A stretch of 64,000 bases of DNA from NCBI RefSeq assembly GCF_016086655.4, contig NC_052140.2:18414001-18478000 (forward strand). Reading direction: 5' to 3'. A program made the translations under genes and the position numbers. Positions 23,520 to 34,924 of the stretch are shown one piece after another. Below the pieces are notes generated by a model that did no database searches, was not told the origin of the DNA, and saw only the letters and a program-made list of their open reading frames with translations. Numbering within the stretch: the stretch's first letter is position 1; each line of letters opens with the position of its first letter. This DNA is from Lepeophtheirus salmonis (taxonomy: Eukaryota > Arthropoda > Copepoda > Siphonostomatoida > Caligidae).

Positions 23520-23960
23520 CCAAACAATGTCAGCCCTATTTTTGTGGCGAGGATGGAACGGCTTAATTAAGATGCTTACATCGAACTTCTTGATAAGAAA
23601 GTGCTCCCATGGGCAGAGAAAAGTTCGGGGACAACTTTGTTTTTATTCAAGAAGGAGCTCCGTGTCATTACACCGCTAAGACACCGGCCTTCCTATGAGA
23701 CAACTTTCCGAACCAAAACAAGTAGCTGCCCTCCTCTCCATAGACACACATCTTAGACTATCTATCTAGGCCCGTCTGTAGGAGAGGGTGTGTGCTCACG
23801 TCACAGGAGAGTTCAGTTTCTAGAGGCTTCTATAAAAAATGAGTGAAAAAAACTGGAGCCGGACAACATAGTCTAGGTCTCCAAGGGATTTAGTCCTCCA
23901 ATTGAGGTCATTATATCAGCTGAGGGCTCACATATTGCATGAAAAATATGTCAAGCACTA
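23520..23960 (+). mobile_element. DD37D-type transposase relic, second catalytic block
   Basis: Plus frame: AYIELLDKKVLPWAEKSFG then DNFVFIQEGAPCHYTAKTPA, matching YxxxLxxxVLPWxxxxxGxxxxFxQDGAPCHxAKxTxAFL; the catalytic Asp of QDGAP is Glu. A stop follows FL and the rest decays. Possible N-terminal remnants upstream from 23300 are too weak to claim. Confidence 0.6.
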
Positions 23961-24083
23961 TTTTAGTTGATTTGAAAAAAGTAATGTTGTTTAAATTTTA
24001 TTTTTGAAAAATTGAAAAAAATAAAATTTATAGCACAAGATGAGATCAACTCTTCATATAGAGTGTCTCTCTTTCTTAGATAG

Positions 24084-24245
24084 CTCTTTCGGATTCAAGG
24101 TTCAAACAGACGATTATTTGACATCTTTTATCGGGATAAACAATCACAAAGTGAATGCAGTCCTTTCTACAGCGTATTTTGTATACCTGAAAGTCAAGAT
24201 CAAGTAAGAAGAAAGATATTGGAGGAATTTAATCATAATCTGTAC
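24084..24245 (+). other. candidate 54-codon exon, unknown protein
   Basis: A pyrimidine-rich acceptor (TCTCTCTTTCTTAGATAG, AG at 24082-24083) and a canonical donor GTGAGT (24246) enclose exactly 54 open codons: LFRIQGSNRRLFDIFYRDKQ, SQSECSPFYSVFCIPESQDQ, VRRKILEEFNHNLY. Composition is protein-like, and the other two frames contain stops. I recognise no family and no neighbouring exon. It could equally be a fragment of an unrecognised mobile element, as at 14.2 kb where splice-like sites flank LINE sequence. Confidence 0.25.
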
Positions 24246-25164
24246 GTGAGTGTTTTCAAATATTTGTAAGTGTACTTTTTTTTATTATCTTCATTATGAC
24301 ATAGTGAATGGCTGTTTGCATAATATTGCTTTGTTTATTTTGTTTGTATGTAAATTTTGGAAAATCTATTAATGTTAAGGAAGTATATAGTTTAAAACAA
24401 TCATCAATCCGTAATTGGAATTAATTATTACACTTAAAAGTTTCATTACTTCTGCAAGTAGGAAAAAAATATGTTATATTTTATGTATAAAATTATTTAT
24501 ACCTACAATTAATTATTGTAAATAAGTGAGATTCAATCATGAATTATGATGATACAAGAACTTAATTAAGTTGATGAATATACTTAAAAAAATATTCAAA
24601 AATATAATCAAAATAACTTATTACTATGCCTAAATTATATAATAAGCTTGTATAATTAAGAAAATATGTTAGTTAAAATTGATTTATTGGTAAATTGCCT
24701 GGAAATAGGTGATTATTTTTTGTACACAATTAAAAATAAAGGAATATGAGCTTTAATGTGCTTACATAGCACCCAGTCTCATTCTCAGAGTAGAATGGAA
24801 AATTTACTCAGAGTTATTCCTGCCTTTGCTCTTGCTAAATACGGAGTCTAATTGGTGTTTATTTCAATCCGCGTCTTTTCAAATCTGCTTGTAACTAATA
24901 TAAAAAATATGCCATGGGACATAAGCAAGCAGATATAACAGACGCGGTTAGAACCAGGGGCATCTGTTCTCTTTTAGTGCAATTGACAAAAATAATAACT
25001 AGCCTGAAGTTAATGAAACCCTTATGCCTCTTAGAATTTGGTGCCTTGAATTCACTTATAGGCCAATTATAAATAAAAAAATCCGTATTATCTAATCGAT
25101 TTGTTTATAAAGTCAATTCCCCAGTTTGAGAACAATTTATGTTACATAAATAAGAAATTAATAA

Positions 25165-25600
25165 ATAGTGATGAAAATCGTGTGTATTTTGGAAATGTTG
25201 AAAGAAAGAGAAACATAAAATTAAAATGGAAATCCTGACAATTTGAAGAATGTTTTGGAGGAGAGTAGCTAAGCTGTCTTGCCCTGTCCATAGATCAGCT
25301 ACAATCAGCCGTGACAATGGAAAGTAGGAAAGAAACAAGGACATGGGCAATTACTTCAATTTAGATTCTCAATTCTACTCGAATTCCAACAAGAAGTTAC
25401 AATACTAACTCTCCAATGAATCCTCAGAATAACTACAATTTTTTAATAGCACTGTCAAATGTTCAATCAGGTTTCCTTTATATTAATGATATGTCGTATG
25501 TAGAAGAACTAGAAGCTTGCTCCTCCAAAATTAAATACTAATAATATCTGCTTAGGAAAAGAATACCAGAAAAATATAAATGATTTTGATCATAATTCAA
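25165..25600 (+). repeat. dispersed repeat R1, copy 3 (longest, uninterrupted)
   Basis: Starts AGTGATGAAAATCGTGTGTA and runs through TGGAAATCCTGACAATTTGA, GATCAGCTACAATCAGCCGT, ATGTTCAATCAGGTTTCC and ATTAAATACTAATAATATCT to TAGGAAAAGAATACC. All blocks recur in the same order in the R1 copy that carries the 35.9 kb element. No coding frame recognised; the minus frame at 25105-25350 is incidental. Confidence 0.65.
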
Positions 25601-25756
25601 CTTTTCCTGAGGAAAATTCAATTATTTTATTGATTTCTGCTTGGCTATACGCGGCCAAGAAATATTTATGTTCTCCAAGAAATTTTTGGATAATATATAT
25701 TTTCCCATGAGATTTAATTATATATCCGTCCTCAAATTATTTTAAGTTTATGCATA

Positions 25757-26240
25757 CCAAGTGGTCCATCAAAATATGAACACTCCAAATTTTAAACTTC
25801 AACAAGATCCAATTGATTATTTAACAATATAATGTAAACAAAATTAACACTATAAATAGACTTGAGACTAGACTTTGTAAATATTTAACGTAGCCACCCT
25901 TAGCGGCAATGATTGCTACTAGGCGGCGGTGGAACACATGGCACCCTTTGTGGATGTAGTCCTATGTCATGGAATCCCGCTGCGAACTTACTGTGGTTTT
26001 GAGGTTCTCAGTGTTTGGTTGACGGATTCTTTCGATTTGTACCCAAATTGAGGAGTAGTCGAAAATGTTAGCATCAGGGGGGGGTCCTATCCACTTTTTT
26101 ATAGCTCTTTGGATATTCTGGTGTAAACCTCGACATCTCTTGTATGGGCCCTCATGGACTTAAGGGATCATAATAATTTATTGATCATTAAAGTTCATTA
26201 ATTAACAAAACAAAATGGTTCGATTGGCATATCTTAGAGG
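25757..26240 (-). mobile_element. DD37D-type transposase C-terminal relic
   Basis: Minus strand: KKWIGPPPDANIFDYSS (family WPPSSPDLNPLDYS), IERIRQPNTENLKTTVSSQR, a stop, then DYIHKGCHVFHRRLVAIIAA and KGGYVK. The ending CxxFxRRLxxIIxAKGGYV is the standard C-terminus of this group. A possible terminal sequence CCAAGTGGTCCATCAAAATA begins at 25759. Upstream parts are lost. Confidence 0.65.
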
Positions 26241-27959
26241 TCCAATTTGAGGATGAAGGATTGCACTAAATTTTGGAAAAATAATATTTTTGATTTCTTC
26301 AAGAATTCCATATTCAACTCAATTTTTTAAAATATGCTAATTATTTTCTTCAACCTTAATTCAACCATACATATTTTAATTTAATTTAACATTAAAAAAA
26401 ATTGATAATCATTGGGTTTCCATAGTTTTACACTAATTATATTATCAAATTCAAGCTCCTTACCCAAAAAATCTATAGTTTGATACCAAGATCTTACTTC
26501 TATCATCAGTATGACTTTTAAAATCAGTGAGTAAAGTTTTTCAATATAATAGTGGTTAAGATTTTATAAAAAGCCTTATCTAGCTAACCGGTTGTCCTAT
26601 TTAAGAATTATTTTTGTGGAACCGCAAATTTAACTGCATTCAAAACCTTTTTAAATATTTATTAACATAATTCAACTAGGGTTATTTTTCATTTGTTGAT
26701 ATATAATGGAAATACCATATTCACTATATAATACGTAGTTATTTTATTTTAAATTCATTTGTTTGCTAATTTTCAAAATGTATAAGTTAATCAAAGATAT
26801 ATATTTTTATGTTTATGAATTTATTGTTTCCACGTTGCAATATATCTATCAATTTAGTATTTCTAAATAAGATTCCAATTCTTTGAATACATTTAACAAC
26901 AAAAATTGAATGTGGTTACCCATTAAATACAGCGTGGCACATAGTTCAAGGTTATTTGTTGTGTACTAAACAAAAAAAACAATCTTGAACAAAAATATGC
27001 TAAAAAAGAAAATTCATATTGTTCTTCTTGTCCATTATTAGAATGCATTCTTTATGTAATTGGAAAGTTATTTAATAATATTAAAAACAAAAACATCGAT
27101 GTCACATCAACTGAATCATAATAAAACATATCAGTTAGAAAATTAAAAGTGACATTTTAATAAATTTTTAAATTAAATGCAATATAAATTACTCAAGTTC
27201 AAAGTTAAACAAAGAATCATTCTATTTCAATTACTGTCTTTTATAGTACATTGCTTATATAAAATAAACAGTGCCTTGGTGATTATAGCATCAATTTTAG
27301 TATTTTTACTGGTTGTCAGAAAGTCGATCCTTCCAAGTTTTTATAATGTCCCTCTTTAATGGATTGTATAATTCCCATGTAGGTCAAATGTAATTGGACA
27401 CATTCCCACATGATGTAATCTGTCGTTTCTGGCATTTCTTTTCAGAAAAAGAATAAATTTCTTTCGTCTTTGAAACAATTGTCAACAACTTCAAGTATGC
27501 ATGAATAAAGCGTTTTTCCCCTTTTTAAGGAAAGGTTTTGCCTAATTCACAACACTCACACTCTTAAACTAGCAAAAAAGAATTGTCATAATGATAGATT
27601 TTTATTAGCAAGGTCAAGTCACTTAAATATAATAAAGATTTTTAGATATAACTGCAAACTCATACCACAAATTTGAATACAAAGTTTTTAATTTACAAAC
27701 CCGAAATATTGAGTTATATAGTTGAACCCAAAACTATTCGTAACCTCACAAAAATGTCAAGAATACAAAATTAGATGTTCATATTGGATCTACTAACACT
27801 GTAGTCCTTAGTCAATCATAAACTACTCTTAATGAAAAAAAATCATAATAGTTTATTCTTTTTTTTTTTGAGTAAATTAACAAAATACCATTTTTTGCGT
27901 TTCATAAGTATTCTTATCGGAAGAGCAAAAATAGCTTAATACTTTGGACTCTGGCTTTA

Positions 27960-28790
27960 TTCAAATATTTATTGAAATATCGATTGGGATAGGTCCTTAG
28001 GAAATTGAGGCAAACACTTACATTGATTTTGACCAGCTCTTATTGACAGTGTCTCCAAACGTCATCAATATTTGTTAGATGTATATTGTACAATGATTTT
28101 TTCAGTGTAGTTCATAGATTCTCAATAAGGTTAAGCTTCAGATTTTGGGCAAGCCAGTCTATGAACCTAACCATATGCCTGTTTCGCCCTTTTAACTTTT
28201 TTGGATGTGTGCTATAGGGTTATTGTCTTGCTGGAACGATCAAGCTTCAGCATCTTGCTGATTGATGCAGATGCATTTCAAGAATATCGATTGTCTTTCA
28301 TTTTCATTTTGCCGTCAATTTTGTTAAAGTTCTCGAGTTCTATTGGTAGTAAAAAAAAAGCTATAATCATGAAATTGTGTTTCACTGTTGGAATAGTGTT
28401 TTTGGGGTTGAAAGCTTGGGCCTTCTGTCGAAAATGTGTTGATGCTGGTTGTTTCCAAATAACTCTAGCTTTGTCTTATCTGACAAAGCTGGTTGCGCTA
28501 CAAGTTGAGTTCATCATTTTTGTGCTCATTGCATATTTCTGCTTCGACTTTATGTGCCTACTCTTGAGGAGTGGAGTCTTTCTTGGCACACAACCCCGGA
28601 ACACATCCTTGTGCAAAACTCTTTATAAACTTAATCATACAAGTAAAGTTCATGTTGCTTCCAACCCATGTTGGATGGATTTGAGAATTGTCTTTGGATT
28701 TTTGGCAACTTACTGGACTGTATATCGCACTTGTGCTGTGCTAAGCTTGGACTTCCTACCATGTAGAGGAAGATTCTTGACATAGGCAGT
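27960..28790 (-). mobile_element. near full-length Tc1-like (DD34E) transposase relic, frameshifted
   Basis: On the minus strand, frames in order give GSPSLAQHKCDIQSSKL (N-terminal GRPxKLSxAQxRxI), LSDKTKLELFGNNQHQHIFD (WSDETKxELFGxNxxxxVWR, first Asp), RRPKLSTPKTLFQQ (PKNTIPTVKH), FQQDNNPIAHIQKS (second Asp, QxDNDPKHT) and a decayed PxIxSxTLLRIYE in place of SPDLNPIENLW. Many stops and frame changes. The 194-codon plus frame at 28201-28785 is the antisense of this element, not a gene. It lies inside receptor intron 1. Confidence 0.75.
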
Positions 28791-29148
28791 TCTTTTGAAT
28801 TTAGTGATATGCTAGGACAGAAAATTAAGATATCGAAAACTTGATAAGTACATGAATACTTGTGAAACAAGCAAAATGGTTTTTGAGGCATAAAAAATAT
28901 TTTATAAAAGAAGATGAAATTTTTAATCAATAAATAGTAATCATAATCAAAAAATTAAAAACAATTGTTCAACTGTATATATTCATAACGTATAGAATAA
29001 TGTAAGACATACTACTTTTCTTGATTTTTGCTCAAAATTATTTTATTTTGACGCAACTTATATATAAACTTTAAAAAAAATTGACAATAAACATTTTCTA
29101 TCATTTTGATAAATAACAAATTAATGATGAACTATAACCTTAACTTAC
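28791..29148. other. receptor intron, nothing further seen
   Basis: AT-rich intron sequence between the Tc1 relic and the first coding exon's donor site. Confidence 0.5.
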
Positions 29149-29445
29149 CAGCACATAAACAGAAAAGGGCATTACAAATCCGGCTACTAGTAGATCTGCA
29201 ACTGCCAGAGACACTATAAAATAATTTGTTAAGTTCTGCAGAACCTTTTCTCGAGCAACACTAAGAATAACTAAAACATTTCCAAAAACGACAACAACAC
29301 AAAGCAATAATAGAAGCAGGGCCCAATAGTTTGGTATCGTCTCCTCATCTTCTGGTTCTTCATCTGACAGGGAAGGAAGTGGGCTGAAGGATGAAGAGGA
29401 GTCTGATATGATCGAATGAATTGTAGGCAAATATATGGAATCCAT
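29149..29445 (-). CDS. Dop2R: D2-like dopamine receptor, first coding exon (TM1-TM2)
   Basis: Class A amine receptor; the arthropod D2-like type binds dopamine at the plasma membrane and couples to Gi/o (family knowledge). Start at 29445: an in-frame TAA lies eight codons upstream with no other ATG between, and the context has A at -3 and G at +4. The 99 codons give an acidic, serine-rich N-terminal tail (1-39) with no signal peptide, TM1 (41-63, with GNVLV and N56 = 1.50), intracellular loop 1 with NLTNYFIVSLAVADLL, and TM2 with D84 = 2.50. Donor CTG|GTAAGT follows VYVL. NYFIVSLAVADLLVA plus the downstream exons place it nearer to D2-like than to octopamine or D1-like receptors. N-glycosylation of the tail is not evident. 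Confidence 0.93.
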
Positions 29446-29552
29446 ACTGTTTAAGCAGTTTAAATTTTACTTTACTAAAATATATAATGTTTTTTGTTTT
29501 TTTTGGGTAGAAGAATCTTCGTGAGAACTTAGGGTATCATCATAAGCATATT
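29446..29552 (-). other. Dop2R: probable 5' UTR part of the first coding exon
   Basis: A 14-T tract ending TTTCAG (AG at 29554-29553) is a strong acceptor 107 bases before the start codon, implying at least one more upstream non-coding exon. This UTR has short upstream ATGs (ATGCTTATGATG, ending at TAA after three codons), which could lower translation. Confidence 0.5.
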
Positions 29553-30491
29553 CTGAAAAAAAAAAAAAAGTATTCACGGGATAATATAATTGTTAAATAT
29601 ATACTTTATAGTAAGGGTAGATACATTTGTTAGTGAAGGGCCACATTTAGAATAAATACTTTATAAATATATTTAATAGAAATAAACCGATGTAGCTCAG
29701 ATTAAATTATTCTTTGAAACTCAATGTGTGTAGTCACTATTTATGGGCGTTCTTAACTCTTTGATATTAAATATATTTTTATAACTTGTTTCGTGAAAAG
29801 GCTAAAACAAAAAAAAACCTAAATAGAGCGGTATTTAATAGTAGGTGTGTTACAAAATGCCGATTTACAGGAGGCATGCACTGAAGTCTTTTTTGGGGAT
29901 CCCCATAGACATGCTGGATTTGTATAAATCAATAAGGCAATCAATTTGACGTCAATTATATATTTAATGTAGATCATTTCTTAAACTTTCACCATTTTTT
30001 TTAATACTTTGTTTAATCGCACTTGCTGGAAAATAAGTCATTTCAAGATAGTCTTCAAAATCACAAATGGAGTGTAATGGATCAAATAGTCATGAAAACC
30101 TGGATTTTTTCCCCCTCCACTCGTGTAACAGCTGATTCTAGCTGCTTTTATCCAAAAAAAACATCAAAATGTCAGGGTTGCTATTTTTTTTTGTTTAACA
30201 TCCTTCAAATGCAGATGATTTTATAACGAGATATAAATATATTTTGGCCTACATTTTACAAATATCATATATGATTTATTTGCTTTTCTATGAGATATTT
30301 ATCGATTTTTTTTTCTATTTTTATACGTGGACCATACCTACTTAGCTAGCAACTAAAACATCTTGAATCAACTTGTAAACCGTTCTCTATTGTTTCTAAT
30401 AACAAACAATGGTATTAAATAAAGATATGCCTTATTCTTGCAAGCGTTGCAAATATAAGCCATAAATCAATTTGTACATACATATATAAAA
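29553..30491. other. region upstream of the receptor exon, no gene
   Basis: No promoter element can be assigned because the true first exon is not located. The open plus frame at 30023-30226 is not recognised. Confidence 0.4.
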
Positions 30492-30961
30492 GGGTGGTCT
30501 GAAAATTTTGCGACCTAACAAGGAAGACAGACGGTTTTTTTCACTTTTTGCTTTATTTTTTTACATAGTTTTTTCGTAAACCTATACACTTCTCCCAGCA
30601 AGGCTTATTTCTTTAAATAGTAAAAAAAAGACTGCACGTTTTTCTTTACAAATTGATTGTTCACTAGACACTTTTTGGATTGACTTAGACGCGTCAAATT
30701 TTTGCAAAACAAGCATTTTGTTTGAATTTATTTCAAAGTTACTCTTTCAATAGCAAACATTTAATGATAGCTCAATACCCTATTATTTCAATTTTAAGAC
30801 TCACATTCATTCACAAACACGACTTTATATAACAACTGCACTTCCAAAATAGCTGGAACTGTTTGAGAGTAACTGTCAACAGATGCTAGATAGATGTAAC
30901 TAACTTGCATTTACGATTGTTACCATCATCACATTGAGGTCGGAAACTCTTCAGACCACCC
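30492..30961 (-). mobile_element. internally deleted mariner, copy B
   Basis: Ends GGGTGGTCTGAAAATTTTGC (30492 on) and the complement GGGTGGTCTGAAGAGTTTCC (30961 back) form inverted repeats. Near the left end the minus strand reads NKPCWEKCIGLRKNYVKK plus stop, a mariner transposase C-terminus. Middle block TTGACTTAGACGCGTCAAAT occurs in reverse orientation in copy D (34.5 kb). 470 bases, non-autonomous. Confidence 0.75.
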
Positions 30962-31478
30962 CAGTATGATAAAAGGAATAAATATGTATAATACACCGAT
31001 CAAAAAGAAACCTTTATTCTTAAAGCACATTTTCATTCGAGTAATAAATTTATTTTTTACATTGTTATACACATTTCTGTTATTGACAGATAAAAAGAAA
31101 GCTTATTTGGGTTTATTTCCAAATTTTCTACAATTGAAAAAAATATAGATTAAAAATTAATTTAGGGAAAACAATTTCTCTTACTTTTCAAGCATTGTTT
31201 ATTTTTCTAAAAATAAATAATTTCAAAGAATAAATAATCTTACAAAAGTTTTCAAAGAATTATCCTCTAAATTCAATTAAGCTTTTTTTTTCATAGCTAA
31301 AAAATTACTAATAACATCAAATCAGTGCTTTGTAACCAAAGAAAATATATAAAGCGTCAAAGTTTTTATTGAGGAGGTTGTTATAGACTCGAGATGACGT
31401 CAGATATTGTGGGGATATTGAGTCTATAAAAATTTATACTGGTTATTCATCTTTTTTTTCCTTGATTTTCAAAGAATA

Positions 31479-32637
31479 CAGGGTGGGGCATTCAACTGTG
31501 GATTTGAGAGATTAGTTTAGAAATACATTAATAGCTCTATATTTTCAAAAATAGACCATAAAATAATGTTATCAAAATATATGAACAAGGTTTTTGCAAA
31601 ACTTTTTTCACTCAATGTCACCACCTTCATTATCAATCACAGCCTTTACACATCGTCTAAAGTCCAGGCAGGAAGTGATGACAAACTCCTTTGCTAGATT
31701 TTCCTATGTAGCCACTATGGAAGACTTCACTGGGTCCACATTTGACTGTAAGGTTCTGTTGGTTTCCTTCTTCAAAGTGTCCCATATAGAAAATTCCAGT
31801 GATTTCAAATCTGGTGAGGAAGAGGGCTTTATCTATTTGGACCAGAATCAAGCCATGCTATCTGCGCTAAACTCTTGGTAATTGGCAGACGTGTAAGAGG
31901 GGGTGCGATCGGTGTCCAGACGTAGTTACCCTAAGGGTAGTTGGTCTTCAGCCATAGTAAGATGGTGTACCTAAGCACCTTATAGTAAGTATCCTGGCTG
32001 ATTTTCTATCCAGCTTTGAAAAAGAATGAAGGCATCTGATTTACGTTAAAGGCCACAACGCTAAAGGCCACTGTTTGGTCTTAATATTTGGTTTGGTAAG
32101 CCCCTTAGAACTTTTCTTTTGTTTCTGCAAGCCTGCGGTTGTGCAATTGATCAACTGTGAAAACTATCTTGTGCGAGATAATTTTCAGAATTGACTCCTT
32201 TGCCTTGACCCATGTTAGGATTTACTTGCACCCTTTGAGCCTCTTGGCTTTCATATTGTGGTTATATAGTGAAATAAATGAATCCCAAGTTGTGCTTTAT
32301 AGCCCTGATGATGGTCCTAGAAGCCACAGAGAAGTCGTTGGTGAGGTGATTCATCGACAAAGTTGGATCCTCTTTTTTTCATCTTTGTGAACAAAAAATA
32401 CCAGGCTCTTAAAACTCTTAGCAATGTCCGTAATCTTCGTCACATCAACTCCAGGATTTAGGAGATCAGGGATACCACTGCATTTTGCATGATGATGGAA
32501 TGACTAAATGATTAAGTATATTTTGCTTATGTAGAAAGGACTGTGGAAACAGACTACCAAAAAATCCTCACTAAACCTTTTCATCATAATGAAAAAATAA
32601 ACATTAATTAACGGTCCACGTTTGCTGCCTTACCCTG
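31479..32637 (-). mobile_element. complete-ended DD37D-type element with dead transposase
   Basis: Ends CAGGGTGGGGCATTCAACTG (31479) and complement CAGGGTAAGGCAGCAAACGT (from 32637) are inverted repeats, each flanked by TA as expected for Tc1/mariner insertion. 1159 bases. The minus-strand transposase ends at 31608 with FRRCVKAVIDNEGGDIE; it has WLKTNYPxGNYVW, the second catalytic block as TDRTPSYT, and SSSPDLKSLEFSIWDTLKKE. The spacing from that Asp to the third catalytic position is 37, but the residue is Glu. At least three stops and several frameshifts, so inactive. Confidence 0.85.
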
Positions 32638-32639
32638 TA

Positions 32640-34012
32640 TATAAATATATGTTTATCATACAGTGGGATAGAAAAGAGTTGATGTTTTTTCATGGGATAC
32701 CAGCACCCTCAGGCAATACTAGTTGCAATATATATTATACCACACAACTTTACTTCAGATAATAAACAGAAAAATGCTTAAATCAATTGGTATTTAGCGA
32801 AATAAGTCAATCATATCAACTGCTATTTATCACTCAAGTACACACAAACTGTCATTGTCATACTTTTATCGATAAATTTTATAAAATGAATTACATATAC
32901 TGGATGTGCAAGCTATTTTAGCGACGAAATAATATTTTTTTTTCAAATGCAATTTTCTCTTCAAAAATTCTACTAGATTAAAAAAATAATATTGGATTCT
33001 GAATTTTTTGTAGATTTTGATTTATTTAATTCATTGAAATTATGTAGAGTCTCAATTAAAGTCTCTGTACAAGGCTAAAATAAAAAAATACGGAACAACA
33101 TATATATATATTTACTCCATTTTTTTTCTAACTGTTGCAGATTTGAGCAAGATATCTGATAAACAAAATCAGCTACCAAAGGCATGTGTTTACGTAAGAG
33201 AGGGATCCAAATTGGCAGGATATTTAACTGGAGTATCCTGTATGTATTTTCTTATATTAAAATACTACATAGTATTGTATTTGATACAGTAATGTTGTAT
33301 TTTCAATACTTTATTAAAAGCGTAGCTATTCAGTTGAATTACTTTATGATAGTCGAAATTTATTTATATAAATTAAATATGGGCGATATATAGTATATAC
33401 GTATGTCAAGAAATAAGCAAGAAGTCCTATTTTTGGTCTTTGTAGATTATTGCTTAACTTATTACTTTGTTTATTTATTAAATTATGAGCAGTTAGATAA
33501 TTCGATGTATCATATGTTATAAAAAGTCATGGAGTCCTCCTAGGAATCTGTACCAGGAGCAACAATCATTGCTTGAGCTCGAATATCAATGAGATGTTTG
33601 TTTTGCAACTTTAGAAGCGAATTTGAAGCAACAGCAATGATGACTGACTCTCAAAGGGTTTGAAGACAATTTTCAGAGCATCAGTTTAATTTTGACCATT
33701 AAACTTGCAAATCATAATCCAATAGATTTTTTTTTGTGTAGCGCACGATCCAACGATAATTCAGTTAGCTCACAAAATTATTTTTTTTTCTCTATTTTTT
33801 TTAATAATGGAAAATTGTGGAGTACACCAAAATAAGCTATTTTTCATCTGTCAACAAAAGACGAATAATGCAAAGTAGTTGATATTTTTTTTAATGCGTT
33901 GGGGACGTGCGTATCAACAAGTAAAAGCTAAATATAAGAATCGAATGAGAACTTTATTAAATAAAGAAAAGTTTCTTTTTGAAAGGAGTAGTACATTTAT
34001 TCCTTGTATCAG
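32640..34012. other. no gene recognised
   Basis: AT-rich. A minus frame near 33570-33650 reads VIIAVASNSLLKLQNKHLID then IRAQAMIVAPGTDS before a stop; it is protein-like in composition but I cannot assign it. Confidence 0.35.
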
Positions 34013-34135
34013 ATCGGTTAGTCTGATAATTATCCAACCTCAAAATATAGATGACAATAATCGGAAAAAAACAACAAATGAAATCACATCTATCTAGCAT
34101 CTGTTGACGGTTACTCACAAGATACTGTTAAATTA
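34013..34135. mobile_element. mariner terminal fragment, copy C
   Basis: GTTAGTCTGATAATTATCCA then ACCTCA, GACAATAATCGGAAA, CACATCTATCTAGCATCTG and TTGACGGTTACTCACAA match the left 130 bases of copy D in the same order. A solo end lying about 50 bases before copy D. Confidence 0.55.
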
Positions 34136-34181
34136 ATATCGGTTTCTTTTTGGTCAGTGTAATTATCCTTATATCATACAA

Positions 34182-34691
34182 TGGTCGTCCAAAGAGTTTC
34201 AGACCTCAACGTGATTAGGACAATAATCGGAAATACAAGCTAGTCACATCTATTCATCATCTGCTGACAGCACCTAACCAAAATTTCAACTATTTTATAA
34301 ATGTAGCTGTTATATAACAGTCGTTTCAATAAGTTGATGGCGGTTTTTTTTTTGAAATTGGACAAAATGGAGTATTCAGCAGTCGTTAAATATTTGTTTT
34401 TGAAAGTGTAACCTTTAAATAAATTCAAATAACTGCAGTTATACATAAATAAGGTTTGTTATGTTAAAATTTGACGCGTCTAAGTCAATCCTAAAAGTGT
34501 TTTGTGAAAAATTATTTCGCTAAAAAAACGTCTTGTACTATTTTGACGATTTACATAGTTGGGAGCTTCACTCTGATAAGTGTATTGAGTTATAGGTAAA
34601 CTTTGTTGGAAAATTTAAAAATAGAATTGATAATTTAGAAAAAAAAGTCTTGTTTTTTTGATATGTCGGATACTTTTCAAACCACTCTCGT
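34182..34691 (+). mobile_element. internally deleted mariner, copy D
   Basis: Left TGGTCGTCCAAAGAGTTTCA then GACCTCAACG; right complement GAGTGGTTTGAAAAGTATCC then GACAT. A plus start at 34368 reads MEYSAVVKYLFLKV then stops, resembling the start of mariner transposases (MExxAVIKFLxxKG). It shares the GACGCGTCTAAGTCAATCC block with copy B in opposite orientation. 510 bases. Confidence 0.65.
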
Positions 34692-34924
34692 GTTATGATT
34701 TATGGCTTTTTTTTTTTGTAACGGTTGTTTTGCAAAAAGCAATATTTTATTAAATACAAATGTTTGTTATTAGAAACAATAGAGAGCAATTTAAAAGTTG
34801 TTCCAAGAGTCTTTAGTTTCTTAATAAGTTGGTATGGACAAATAATTGTCCATGTATAAAAATATCAATATTAGTTTATGATGAAGTATTGATATTATGT
34901 ATGTTATAAAATATAATTATAAAA

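Larger units (their letters stand above)
12607..29148 (-). other. Dop2R: intron 1 of the D2-like receptor gene
   Basis: 16542 bases from donor GTAAGT (29148) to acceptor ACAG (ending 12607). It is filled with relics of DD37D, Tc1, mariner, hAT and LINE elements, listed separately. Stretches with nothing I recognise: 12607-13060, 14531-14888, 15150-15789, 16806-18008, 18450-20090, 22521-23519, 24246-25164, 26241-27959. Open minus frame 19298-19540 and plus frame 20340-20544 look compositionally protein-like but I cannot name them. Confidence 0.85.

Noticed and set aside
28201..28785. 194-codon plus-strand open frame, the longest in the window
   Set aside because: It is the exact antisense of a Tc1-like transposase relic, whose ordered motifs are readable on the minus strand; the plus frame has no recognisable domain.
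11898..31402. TGACGTCA sites (about 11902, 17502, 31394) as CRE elements
   Set aside because: Scattered, not near any mapped promoter, and partly within repeats; no support for a regulatory role.
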